Shown here piece after piece: positions 24,534 through 32,831 of a DNA stretch of 41,157 bases. The stretch comes from Granulicella sp. GTDB taxonomy: Bacteria > Acidobacteriota > Terriglobia > Terriglobales > Acidobacteriaceae. The first letter of the stretch is position 1; each line of letters opens with the position of its first letter. The translations under genes and the position numbers were made by a program. The notes beneath the pieces are model-generated. The model saw only the letters and a program-made list of their open reading frames with translations, was not told where the DNA came from and did no database searches. Where the stretch lies: the NCBI GenBank assembly GCA_025357875.1, contig JANYLK010000206.1:1-41157 (forward strand). Direction: 5' to 3'.

Positions 24534-26237
24534 ATGGAAAACGAGAACAGTCCAGAAGTTACGCCCTCCGTTGAAAACCCCTCTGAATCCCCTGCTGAAT
24601 CCTTTGGCGACATGCTTGCCGAGTTTGAACACGCCCATTCCCATAAGTCTGAGGACGGCGCGAAGCAGATGGAAGGCACCGTCGTCTCGATTGATGCCGA
24701 GTCGGTGTATCTGGACATTGGCTACAAGACCGAGGGGATACTGCCTCGAAGCGCGTTCGATAACAATGCAGAGGCAGTAGCTCTGGGCGAAAAATTTCCC
24801 GTCTCGGTGAAGGGTCGCAACCTCGAGGGCTACTACGAGCTTTCACGCCATAAGGTGATTCAACCCACGGATTGGTCCTCGCTGGAAGAGGCCTTCGCGG
24901 AAAAATCAGCTGTCGTGGGAACCGTGACCGCAGTAGTGAAGGGCGGCCTGACCGTCGACATCGGCGTGCGTGCGTTTATGCCCGCCTCGCGCAGTGGTGT
25001 GCGCGACGCAGCCGAGATCGAAAAGCTGGTAGGCCAGGAGATCACTTGCCGCATCACCAAACTCGACGCTGTTGAGGAAGATGTGGTCGTGGATCGCCGC
25101 GTGATTCTCGAAGAACAGACGCGCGCCGTTGAACTAACGCGATACTCCGAACTTAAAGAAGACGACATCGTCAGTGGCAAGGTACGCAGCCTCGCGACCT
25201 ATGGAGCGTTCGTCGATCTCGGCGGCATTGACGGCCTGCTGCACATCAGCGACATTGCGTGGAGCCGCGTGGCTGCCCCGGAAGATATCCTGACCGTCGG
25301 CCAGGAATTGCAGCTTAAGGTGCTCAAAGTGGATTCCGAGAGTAAGCGAATTTCGCTCGGACTGAAGCAGCTTCAGGCAGAGCCGTGGGAAGCCGCAGGC
25401 GACAAATACAAGGTTGGCCAGCGCATCACGGGGAGCGTCACGCGCTTAATGGACTTTGGGGCGTTCGTCGAATTGGAGCCCGGAATTGAAGGACTTATTC
25501 ACGTCTCCGAGATGTCGTGGGTGAAGAAAGTTCACAAGCCCGGCGACATTCTCAAGGCAGGGGACACGGTCGAGGCAGTCGTGTTGTCCGTCAGCCCGGC
25601 CGAGCGACGTATCTCGCTTGGATTGAAGCAGGCGCTCGGCGACCCGTGGACTGAGGTGGCGCAGAAATTTCCTGTGGGCTCGACGATCGAAGGGCCCGTG
25701 ACGCGTCTGATGAAGTTTGGTGCGTTCGTGCAGTTGACAGAGGGAGTCGAGGGACTCGTTCACATCAGCGAGATCGTTGCCGACCGGCACATCAATCATC
25801 CGCAGGACGTGCTGCGGGCAGGACAGATCGTCAAGGCGCAAGTGCTGGGCGTGGACACGGAAAAGCGGCAGATCAAACTCAGCATCAAGCAACTAGTGCC
25901 GACCAGCCTGGGCGAATATCTCGAGGAACACAGCGAGGGCGATGTGGTCTCTGGGCGTGTGGTCGAGCAGTCAAGAGAGCTTGCTACGATTGAGCTTGGC
26001 GAGGGGATTCGAGCGGTTTGCCGAATCGCCGAAAACTTTCCCGTTGTAGCCGAGACGAGTAAGACCACAGCCGGGCCCGACCTCTCGGCACTGACCTCAA
26101 TGCTGAATGCACGCTGGAAAGGCGGCGCGACGCCATCCAGCATCGGCCCGGAGCCGCCCAGTGTTGGCCAGATCCGCAGCTTTCGAGTAGCAAAGATTGA
26201 CCGCGAGGCTCAGAAGATCGAACTGACTTTGGCTTAG
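24534..26237 (+). CDS. rpsA: 30S ribosomal protein S1 / S1-domain RNA-binding protein
   Basis: The 567-aa protein has six OB-fold S1 repeats at about residues 45-115, 130-200, 215-285, 300-370, 385-455 and 470-567. Repeats three to five have the strongest consensus (YGAFVDLGGIDGLLHISDI, FGAFVELEPGIEGLIHVSEM and FGAFVQLTEGVEGLVHISEI). The first 44 residues are acidic and low in complexity. S1 binds mRNA and brings it to the ribosome. Length and repeat number fit S1 of this phylum. The start ATG 24534 lies 41 bp after the GtrA-like gene. A second S1 gene may exist elsewhere in the genome, and the last repeat is weak, so this could be an S1-like paralogue. Confidence 0.85.
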   Translation: MENENSPEVTPSVENPSESPAESFGDMLAEFEHAHSHKSEDGAKQMEGTVVSIDAESVYLDIGYKTEGILPRSAFDNNAEAVALGEKFPVSVKGRNLEGYYELSRHKVIQPTDWSSLEEAFAEKSAVVGTVTAVVKGGLTVDIGVRAFMPASRSGVRDAAEIEKLVGQEITCRITKLDAVEEDVVVDRRVILEEQTRAVELTRYSELKEDDIVSGKVRSLATYGAFVDLGGIDGLLHISDIAWSRVAAPEDILTVGQELQLKVLKVDSESKRISLGLKQLQAEPWEAAGDKYKVGQRITGSVTRLMDFGAFVELEPGIEGLIHVSEMSWVKKVHKPGDILKAGDTVEAVVLSVSPAERRISLGLKQALGDPWTEVAQKFPVGSTIEGPVTRLMKFGAFVQLTEGVEGLVHISEIVADRHINHPQDVLRAGQIVKAQVLGVDTEKRQIKLSIKQLVPTSLGEYLEEHSEGDVVSGRVVEQSRELATIELGEGIRAVCRIAENFPVVAETSKTTAGPDLSALTSMLNARWKGGATPSSIGPEPPSVGQIRSFRVAKIDREAQKIELTLA

Positions 26238-26299
26238 AGCAGCAGCGACTTCCCGGCATCATAGCCACGATTCGCATTACTTGAAACGACACAGTCGTC

Positions 26300-26328
26300 T
26301 TGACAATATTCGTTATAACGGATATATT
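26300..26328 (+). promoter_or_regulatory. Strong sigma-70-type promoter of the MarR gene
   Basis: TTGACA (26300-26305), a 17-bp spacer, then TATATT (26323-26328) is near the bacterial consensus. The start codon of the regulator (26338) is only 9 bp after the -10 box, so the mRNA would be leaderless or nearly so. Confidence 0.75.
26306..26325. promoter_or_regulatory. Palindromic operator for the MarR-family regulator
   Basis: ATATTCGTTATAACGGATAT is a 20-bp palindrome with one mismatched pair. It fills the spacer between the -35 and -10 boxes and overlaps the -10. A MarR dimer bound here would block RNA polymerase, giving autorepression. Confidence 0.7.
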
Positions 26329-26337
26329 TATTTTTGG

Positions 26338-26802
26338 ATGAGGCGATCAACCCACACGGAAACCAAGACGCGTCCGGCCCCCTGCCTCGAGGAGTCGGCC
26401 TTCCTTGAAATGTCTCGGACAACCGACCTACTCTCCCGCCGCGTATCGCTGCTGCTGAGAACCGAGGAGCTATCCTCCACGCAATATAACGTTTTACGGA
26501 TCCTGCGCGGTGTGCAGGAAGGGCTTCCCTGCGGCGAGATTGGAAGTCGCATGATTACTCGGGATCCCGACATTACACGCTTGCTCGACCGCCTGGAGAA
26601 ACGCAGCCTGATCTCGCGCTGCCGCGAAACCAAGGATCGGCGCATGGTGATGGCGCGTATCACTCCAGAAGGTCTCCAACTGCTATCGCGGATGGATGAG
26701 CCGGTCCGGGAAGCGCATCACGCCCAGTTGGGCCACCTCGGACGCGAGCACCTGAAGGCCTTGATAGGGTTGTTGCAAACGGCCCGCGCCGAAGTTGTTT
26801 GA
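26338..26802 (+). CDS. MarR-family transcriptional regulator
   Basis: The 154-aa product has the MarR winged helix: LSSTQYNVLRILRGV, then LPCGEIGSRMITRDPDITRL, LDRLEKRSLISRCRETKDRR and MVMARITPEGLQLL, with the DxR wing (KDRR). The N-terminus carries a cysteine at residue 16, but no clear redox pair is seen. I chose ATG 26338 because it follows the promoter at 26300-26328; a later ATG in SRTTDLLSRR is possible. It lies directly before genes for YceI and pirin. A related operator half-palindrome at 26817-26836 suggests it controls those too. MarR-YceI-pirin clusters often respond to phenolic or oxidative compounds; the signal here is unknown. Confidence 0.88.
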   Translation: MRRSTHTETKTRPAPCLEESAFLEMSRTTDLLSRRVSLLLRTEELSSTQYNVLRILRGVQEGLPCGEIGSRMITRDPDITRLLDRLEKRSLISRCRETKDRRMVMARITPEGLQLLSRMDEPVREAHHAQLGHLGREHLKALIGLLQTARAEVV

Positions 26803-26816
26803 TTTTTTTGTACCTT

Positions 26817-26836
26817 ATAGTTGTTGAAACGAATAT
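26817..26836. promoter_or_regulatory. Second, weaker MarR-type site before the YceI gene
   Basis: ATAGTTGTTGAAACGAATAT matches the reverse complement of the operator at 26306-26325 in 15 of 20 positions, with an intact AACGAATAT half. It lies 41 bp before the YceI start codon, where a repressor could block transcription. Confidence 0.5.
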
Positions 26837-26877
26837 TGTCATCACGCATCATATTCTTTTGAAAGAAGAAAACCATC

Positions 26878-27423
26878 ATGCCCACCGCCGCCGATACCAC
26901 CTGGAACATTGACGCCACCCACTCAACCGCCGAGTTTAAGGTCAAACACATGATGATTTCGAACGTGAAGGGGAGCTTTCCAAAGGTGTCGGGAGTGTTG
27001 ACCCTCGATGAATCCGACCTGACGAAGTCCAGTGTTGCGGCCACGATTGACGTAGCTTCGATCGAGACACGCGATGCGGGACGCGACGGACATCTGAAGA
27101 GCGCGGATTTCTTCGACGTGGAGAAGTTCCCCACGATGACGTTCAAGTCGACCCGGGTCGACTCCACTGGAGGAGGGGAAGGCACCGTGGAAGGCGATCT
27201 AACCATCCGCGACGTGACTCGCAAGGTAGTCTTCACTGTCGAAGGTCCTACCGCGCCCACCAAGGATCCATGGGGCAACATGCGCGTAGCGGTATCGGCT
27301 ACGAGCAAGATCAGCCGCAAGGAATTTGGCCTGGTCTGGAATACATTGCTCGAGACCGGCGGAGCGCTGGTGGGTGACGAGGTGACCATCACACTCGACG
27401 TTGAGTTTGTAAAAGCGGCCTAA
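26878..27423 (+). CDS. YceI-family lipid-binding-like protein
   Basis: The 181-aa protein opens with TTWNIDATHSTAEFKVKHMM and contains SFPKVSGVLTLDESDL and RDGHLKSADFFDVEKFPTMT, followed by FKSTRV, GEGTVEGDLTIRDVTRKVVF and NPWG-like KDPWGNMR. This is the full YceI beta-barrel fold that binds isoprenoid or fatty lipids. There is no signal peptide, so this member stays in the cytoplasm. It is placed between the MarR gene and a pirin gene, 52 bp upstream of the latter, probably in one operon. It is likely induced when the MarR protein leaves its operator. The specific ligand is unknown. Confidence 0.9.
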   Translation: MPTAADTTWNIDATHSTAEFKVKHMMISNVKGSFPKVSGVLTLDESDLTKSSVAATIDVASIETRDAGRDGHLKSADFFDVEKFPTMTFKSTRVDSTGGGEGTVEGDLTIRDVTRKVVFTVEGPTAPTKDPWGNMRVAVSATSKISRKEFGLVWNTLLETGGALVGDEVTITLDVEFVKAA

Positions 27424-27475
27424 GAAGTTGACGCTGGCACGCCCTTGAAGGGAGCCGGTGCAGAAGGGGAAGAGT

Positions 27476-28381
27476 ATGTCACTCCGACCAGTAAAAGAAG
27501 TGATTCAGACCAAGTCGACGATCGAGGGCGCGGGCGTAAAGCTCGAACGCGCTTTTGGCTTCGGCAAGACTAAGGAGTTCGATCCGTTCCTGCTGCTCGA
27601 TGATTTTCGCAATAATAATCCGGCAGATTATCTGAAGGGATTTCCGTGGCATCCGCATCGCGGGATCGAAACCATAACTTATGTGCTCGCGGGAACGGTG
27701 GAACATGGAGACAGCCTGGGCAACCGTGGCGAGATGGCCGCCGGCGATGTGCAGTGGATGACGGCGGGCAGCGGCATTCTGCACCAAGAGATGCCGAAGG
27801 GCGATCCCCAGGGGCGCATGCACGGCTTCCAGTTGTGGGCGAACCTGCCCGCGTCGCTGAAGATGACCGACCCGCGCTATCAGGACATTCCGTCCAGCGC
27901 GATTCCGGAAGTGACTGACGACGATGGTACCCACGTACGCATCATTTGCGGTGATTTCTGGGGCAAGAAGGGTCCGGTAGAAGGAGTTGCCGCGGATCCA
28001 CATTACCTCGACGTCTCCGTCGCGCCCGGCAAACGTAAGCGGCTGAAGGTGGAGACGACGCGCAACGCGTTTGCGTATGTGTTCGCCGGTGCGGGCACAT
28101 TTCGAGACGCGTCCGATCCGCAGGCCGTCCTGACCGAGTCCGGCACAGATCCCAACGTGGCGCCGATATACGACGTCGCGAATCACTCGCTGGTACTGTT
28201 CGATCGGGGTGACGAAATCACCGTTCAAGCGGGTCCGGAGGGCATACGCTTTCTGCTGGTATCGGGCAAGCCGATCGAGGAACCAGTGGCTTGGCACGGT
28301 CCTATCGTAATGAACACGCAGGAGGAGATACGACAGGCAATGGCCGAATTGCACACCGGCGAATTCATCCGCCATCGTTGA
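27476..28381 (+). CDS. Pirin family protein
   Basis: The 301-aa bicupin has the pirin signatures DDFRNNNPADYLKGFPWHPH, then RGIETITYVLAG and GSGILHQEMP. The metal ligands H59, H61, H103 and E105 are all present. Residues 1-125 form the N-terminal cupin with iron site and 180-295 the C-terminal cupin. Bacterial pirins have quercetin dioxygenase or regulatory roles, so function cannot be fixed. I chose ATG 27476 because GGGGAAGAG lies directly in front, and the frame from 27458 starts before this ribosome binding site. It is followed by a strong terminator, making it the last gene of the marR-yceI-pirin operon. Confidence 0.9.
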   Translation: MSLRPVKEVIQTKSTIEGAGVKLERAFGFGKTKEFDPFLLLDDFRNNNPADYLKGFPWHPHRGIETITYVLAGTVEHGDSLGNRGEMAAGDVQWMTAGSGILHQEMPKGDPQGRMHGFQLWANLPASLKMTDPRYQDIPSSAIPEVTDDDGTHVRIICGDFWGKKGPVEGVAADPHYLDVSVAPGKRKRLKVETTRNAFAYVFAGAGTFRDASDPQAVLTESGTDPNVAPIYDVANHSLVLFDRGDEITVQAGPEGIRFLLVSGKPIEEPVAWHGPIVMNTQEEIRQAMAELHTGEFIRHR

Positions 28382-28405
28382 ACTCGACAGCAACCTGTGG
28401 GTTTA

Positions 28406-28447
28406 GTCAGAGCGCCGAGCTACTTCGTCGGCGCTTTGACCTTTTGT
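28406..28447 (+). terminator. Intrinsic terminator after the pirin gene
   Basis: GTCAGAGCGCCGA (28406-28418) pairs with TCGGCGCTTTGAC (28428-28440) over 13 bp with one G-T wobble and a 9-nt loop, and is followed by CTTTTGTT. It ends the marR-yceI-pirin operon. The rest of 28448-28686 shows no gene. Confidence 0.75.
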
Positions 28448-28686
28448 TGGTCGCATCGCAAAAGTATCGTCCGAGCTAACGGCAGGCAAATTTGATGTTG
28501 CATAACGTTGTTTGCTGCGTGTACGTTACTTAGGCCATTGATGAACAGAAGCCGAAAAAGTTTCCAACTTACGAAATTTTTCGCAACTAAATCCCTCACT
28601 GGATGTTTGACATGGGACGGCCCTGTTTTCTAACCAGTGCGTAGGGGTCCATAGATCGCCCGTAACGGATTGCTACAGAGGACTGT

Positions 28687-30906
28687 ATGACTGGTGGGAT
28701 GGATCTGCGGAATTTGTGTGGGCGCTTTCGTCTTAACGGCTGGGCGATCGGGTTGGGGTTGCTGGGCGGCGGGTTGGGCCTGACCGGGTGCGGTTCAAGT
28801 ACCGCTGGAGCCGTTGTCAATACGCAACCGCAGGTGACTGTAAACGGTGCGGGTCAGGTGAGGCTGGGGTCTACGGCTCAACTATCCGCGACGGTCACGA
28901 ATGAGCCGACTACATCTGTAACTTGGCAGGTCAATGGGGTTGCAGGCGGATCGGCCGCGCTGGGAACAATCTCTGCGAGCGGCGTATACACGCCCCCGGC
29001 TGCGCTTCCCGCGACTAATCCAGTGACCATCACCGCCATCAGTGTGTCAGCGCCCAGCGTCAGTGGGACTGCGACTGAGGCAGTGTGGAATCCACTGCCC
29101 ACGGTGACGGCAGCTGTGATACCGCAAGATTACGGGGCAACATCCGGAATCCTCACGGTGACAGGCACAGGATTCGTTGCCGGGGCACAACTTCAGGTTG
29201 GTGGTGCGTCGGTTTTGACGACGATGACGTCGCCCACCACATTGCAGGCAACGAATCCTGTAGTGGCTAGCGGCGTGACGCCCGTGGTCGTGGATGTCGT
29301 GAATCCCGACCCAGGCAGCGCGACGTCACCCATCACGAACGCGCAGGTGCAGGCGTCGCTTCACTCGACGGCGCGGCTTCTTGATCAGGCGACCTTTGGT
29401 CCTACGCTAACCGATATCCAGCATGTAGAAACGGTCGGGCTTCCGGCTTATTTGAACGAGCAATTTGCCGTACCGACGACCCTCGAGGCTGACATTACGA
29501 CTCCGCCGCCGACGCTTTGCACCAACAACACGATCCCCTGCCAGCAGGCGGAATGGTGGCAAGTCGCACTCACCGGACAGGATCAACTCCGGCAGAGAGT
29601 AGCGCTAGCCATGAGCGAGATGTTTGTCATCTCGACCAACATGGTAAACGCGCGTGCCGTCACTGCTTATCAAAACATGCTGGCCAACGATGCGTTTGCG
29701 AATTTCTCTACTACGATCAAAGATGTCACGCTGTCCACGGGTATGGGCGCGTATCTGAACATGCTCAACAGCGCCAAGCCGGGAGTAGTGAATGGAGTCC
29801 CTCAGATTGCGAATGAGAACTACGCTCGCGAGCTGATGCAGCTATTCACCATCGGACTGTACATGTTGAATCAGGATGGCACCCTGCAACTGGATCCCAG
29901 CGGAAATCCGATTCCGACGTATACCGAGGCACAGGTCCAGGCGTTCGCACGGGCATACACCGGATGGACTTATGCGACAGCGACAGGCGGCGTGCCGACC
30001 AGTTTTCCAAACAACACGCCGAACTACGATGCGCCAATGGCCGCGGTAGAGAGCCAGCACGATCTGATTGCGAAGACGCTCCTCAACGGCACCACGCTAT
30101 CTGCGGGGCAGACGTCCGGCCAGGATCTGGCGGGAGCATTAGCCAACCTCTTCAGCCATCAGAATGTCGGGCCATTCGTCTGCAAGCAGCTAATTCAGCA
30201 TATGGTGACGAGCAATCCAAGCTCCGCCTATGTGTCGCGTGTAGCCGCGGTCTTCGCCGACGACGGAACCGCCCAGCACGTCCGTGGGAACATGCAGGCT
30301 GTAGTTCAGGCGATGCTGCTCGATGTAGAAGCACGGGCGGGCGACTCGAATCCGAGTTTCAACGGCGGCCATTTGCGCGAGCCTCTGCTCTATATGGCCG
30401 GCGTCATGCGCGGGCTTGGGTACACCTTTGTCGGAGCCGGAGCTGGAACCGGCGCGGAGTACTACTACACGCCAAGCAACTCCATCAGCCCGCTTGGCCA
30501 GCGACCTTACGCTTCGGGAAGCGTGTTCAATTTCTTTGCACCCGAATACGTGATTCCAGGGACGACGACGAACGCGCCGGAGTTCGGCATCGAGAACACA
30601 GCGACGGCGGTGCTGCGCCTATCTCTCGCCGACAACCTTGTCTACAACCGGGTTCAATACTTCAATGTCGATCTCAGCGCAACCAGCGCGCTGGGAATGA
30701 TGGCATCGGCGACCGGCAATGCGACGACCGACAGCACCAACCTGGTCAACGCGCTCTCGAACCTCTTCATGCATGGGCAAATGCCGACGCAACTGAGTGC
30801 ACCGATCATTGCGCATGTAGCAACGATCCTCAACAACCCTGCGGAGAGAGTGCGGGTTGCAACCTATCTCGTAATTACCAGTTCTTTCTACAAAGTAGAA
30901 CATTGA
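28687..30906 (+). CDS. DUF1800-family lipoprotein
   Basis: The 739-aa protein has a lipoprotein signal ending in LTGCGSS (lipid cysteine at residue 35). Residues 45-225 hold two bacterial Ig-like repeats (VTVNGAGQVRLGSTAQLSAT, and VTAAVIPQDYGATSGILTVT in an IPT/TIG-like stretch). DUF1800 covers about 230-735: LHSTARLLDQATFGPTLTDI, EWWQVALTGQDQLRQRVALA, NENYARELMQLFTIGLY, FARAYTGWTY and FNFFAPEY. DUF1800 proteins are large, secreted and of unknown activity, nearly always next to DUF1501 proteins, as here (start 102 bp downstream). AGAGGA precedes the ATG at 28687; ATG 28699 is an alternative that keeps the lipobox. It probably sits at the cell surface. Confidence 0.88.
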   Translation: MTGGMDLRNLCGRFRLNGWAIGLGLLGGGLGLTGCGSSTAGAVVNTQPQVTVNGAGQVRLGSTAQLSATVTNEPTTSVTWQVNGVAGGSAALGTISASGVYTPPAALPATNPVTITAISVSAPSVSGTATEAVWNPLPTVTAAVIPQDYGATSGILTVTGTGFVAGAQLQVGGASVLTTMTSPTTLQATNPVVASGVTPVVVDVVNPDPGSATSPITNAQVQASLHSTARLLDQATFGPTLTDIQHVETVGLPAYLNEQFAVPTTLEADITTPPPTLCTNNTIPCQQAEWWQVALTGQDQLRQRVALAMSEMFVISTNMVNARAVTAYQNMLANDAFANFSTTIKDVTLSTGMGAYLNMLNSAKPGVVNGVPQIANENYARELMQLFTIGLYMLNQDGTLQLDPSGNPIPTYTEAQVQAFARAYTGWTYATATGGVPTSFPNNTPNYDAPMAAVESQHDLIAKTLLNGTTLSAGQTSGQDLAGALANLFSHQNVGPFVCKQLIQHMVTSNPSSAYVSRVAAVFADDGTAQHVRGNMQAVVQAMLLDVEARAGDSNPSFNGGHLREPLLYMAGVMRGLGYTFVGAGAGTGAEYYYTPSNSISPLGQRPYASGSVFNFFAPEYVIPGTTTNAPEFGIENTATAVLRLSLADNLVYNRVQYFNVDLSATSALGMMASATGNATTDSTNLVNALSNLFMHGQMPTQLSAPIIAHVATILNNPAERVRVATYLVITSSFYKVEH

Positions 30907-31007
30907 GTTGTGATCGCGTGCTGAGGCAGGAATAGATCCTGTCCGAGCGAATACCGCAGAACGATTGCATCAGCACATAGAGAGCGAAGAAGTTTCAGGG
31001 GGATAAG

Positions 31008-32360
31008 ATGGGCGTGGATCGTCGGACTTTTATCAAATATGCATCACTGGCGGCGGCGGGAAATGCAGCCGCACTGCGGCCATTTGGCGCTCTGAACGCG
31101 CTGGCGCAGGGGACGACCCCCGACTACAAGGCGCTGGTATGCGTGTTTCTGTTCGGCGGCAACGATGCTAACAACACGCTGATCCCCTTCGACATGGCGG
31201 GATACGGCAATTACGCGACGGTCCGAGGGCCAATTGCGATTGCGCAGAATCAGTTGCTACCCTTGGTAGGTTCGCTCAGCCCAAATACCTTTGCGTTGAA
31301 TCCGAGCCTGCCCGAGATCGCGGCGCTGTTCGGAAGCAGCAATGTCGCAATGGTGGCGAATGTGGGCACGCTGGTGGCGCCGACGACCAAGGCACAGTAT
31401 CAGTCAGGGGCCACGGTTCCCACCAACCTGTTCTCCCACTCGGATCAGCAACTGGAGTGGCAAAACGCGGCCAAGAGCGGAGCCACACAAACAGGATGGG
31501 CGGGCCGCATCGCAGACCAACTGGGCTCAGCGTATAACTCGACCAGCCAGGTACCAATGATTACCTCGGTGGCGGGCGATACGCTGTTCTGCAATGGCAG
31601 CGCGAGTACGCCAGTCAGCGTGAGCCCGGGAAATCTGGGCGGAGCGCAGTGCTCCGAGGGGATCACCGAGTGTGCGGCGCAGCAAGCGACCGCGCAGGCG
31701 CTGCTCAGTTTCGACTCCGGGCTAACGTTAGTGCAGGCGGACAATACCATTACCAGCAACGCATACTTGTACGCCAAGACGTTGACGGCCGCAGTGCAAT
31801 CGGTACCATCGCTGAATACAGTTTTCCCGAGCTTGAACGGACTAGCGGCGCAGTTGAAGCAAATCGCTCAGATCATTCAGGTGCGAGCGGCGCTCGGAGT
31901 GAATCGGCAGATCTTCTTCTGTGGCGTAGGTAATTTCGATACGCACTCAAACCAGCTTGTCCTGCAGAACGCCTTACTGGCGCAAATGTCTGCGGCGATG
32001 AATGCCTTCTACGCCGCGACCGTGGAGATGGGCGTCCAGAACAACGTTACCTCCTTCACCATGTCCGACTTCTCCCGGACCTTTCAGCCAAACTCGAACA
32101 CCGGCACCGACCACGCGTGGGGATCGCACCACATCGTGATGGGTGGCGCGGTGAAGGGCGGGCAGATGTATGGCACCTTTCCGACGTTGCACCTAGGCGG
32201 CCCGGATGATTCCGGCACGAACGGCCGCTGGGTTCCGTCGACGGGCAGCGTGCAGTACGCGGCCACACTGGCGTCTTGGTTCGGGGTGAATGCGGCGCAG
32301 ATGCCGCTGGTATTCCCCAACATAGGCAGCTTCACAAAACCGAACCTCGGCTTCGTTTAA
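31008..32360 (+). CDS. DUF1501-family Tat-exported protein
   Basis: The N-terminus MGVDRRTFIKYASLAAAGNA is a twin-arginine signal with an Ala-rich end (about residues 1-35). The 450-aa protein then shows the DUF1501 pattern: ALVCVFLFGGNDANNTLIPF, WAGRIADQL, FFCGVGNFDTHSNQLVLQNA, TSFTMSDFSRTFQPNSNTGT and HAWGSHHIVMGGAVKGG. The aspartates and histidines in the D-H-x-W-G-x-H segment match the metal-site region of the alkaline-phosphatase/sulfatase superfamily, to which DUF1501 is thought to belong. GGGGGATAAG precedes the ATG. It follows the DUF1800 lipoprotein and is likely co-transcribed. The substrate is unknown. Confidence 0.88.
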   Translation: MGVDRRTFIKYASLAAAGNAAALRPFGALNALAQGTTPDYKALVCVFLFGGNDANNTLIPFDMAGYGNYATVRGPIAIAQNQLLPLVGSLSPNTFALNPSLPEIAALFGSSNVAMVANVGTLVAPTTKAQYQSGATVPTNLFSHSDQQLEWQNAAKSGATQTGWAGRIADQLGSAYNSTSQVPMITSVAGDTLFCNGSASTPVSVSPGNLGGAQCSEGITECAAQQATAQALLSFDSGLTLVQADNTITSNAYLYAKTLTAAVQSVPSLNTVFPSLNGLAAQLKQIAQIIQVRAALGVNRQIFFCGVGNFDTHSNQLVLQNALLAQMSAAMNAFYAATVEMGVQNNVTSFTMSDFSRTFQPNSNTGTDHAWGSHHIVMGGAVKGGQMYGTFPTLHLGGPDDSGTNGRWVPSTGSVQYAATLASWFGVNAAQMPLVFPNIGSFTKPNLGFV

Positions 32361-32831
32361 GTTTCGAATTGCCGGACCTTTAAGACTTGCTTGATCCGTA
32401 TGCCCCCGCAAGTCCGTCAGCGGGAGTGCATTCGAGCACCTTGCAAACGAACGCATCCACGACTCGTCCCCGAGCCGATCGGCGATGAATACGCCCTATT
32501 GACCAATTCAGGGCCTGTAGACGAAATAAGATTCTTTGCCTTGGATTTGAGGCAACCTTCCTTGCTTATCCCTGCTCACATTTGTATACGGACCCTGACT
32601 TGCGGACTTGCCCATCGTGACGCTCCGATCCAAGAGAGTATCCGGAATTTGCTTTTCTATGAGTGTCGCCCCATAAGCGCCTCAACTGAATCAATCCACA
32701 ACTCGATTCAAATTTGCACTGGACAAGGATTGTGCAGGTGGACTAAGGTCCTCGAACTCGTCACCATAGCAGCGACTTGTTAGGACAACGAGAAGAGATT
32801 ATCGCAATTGAACTAAAGCCTTGGAGGCAGT
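32361..32831. other. 471-bp region before the TonB receptor
   Basis: A 130-aa plus-strand frame (32391-32783) has no motifs and I do not believe it. The region should carry the promoter of the TonB-dependent receptor. I see GGAGGCAGT directly before its ATG but no convincing -35/-10 pair or operator. Confidence 0.4.

Noticed and set aside
27479-28393. 304-aa minus-strand frame opposite the pirin gene
   Set aside because: It mirrors the pirin gene, whose metal-binding motifs are clear on the plus strand.
32391-32783. 130-aa frame before the TonB receptor
   Set aside because: No motif, no clear ribosome binding site and atypical composition; treated as intergenic.
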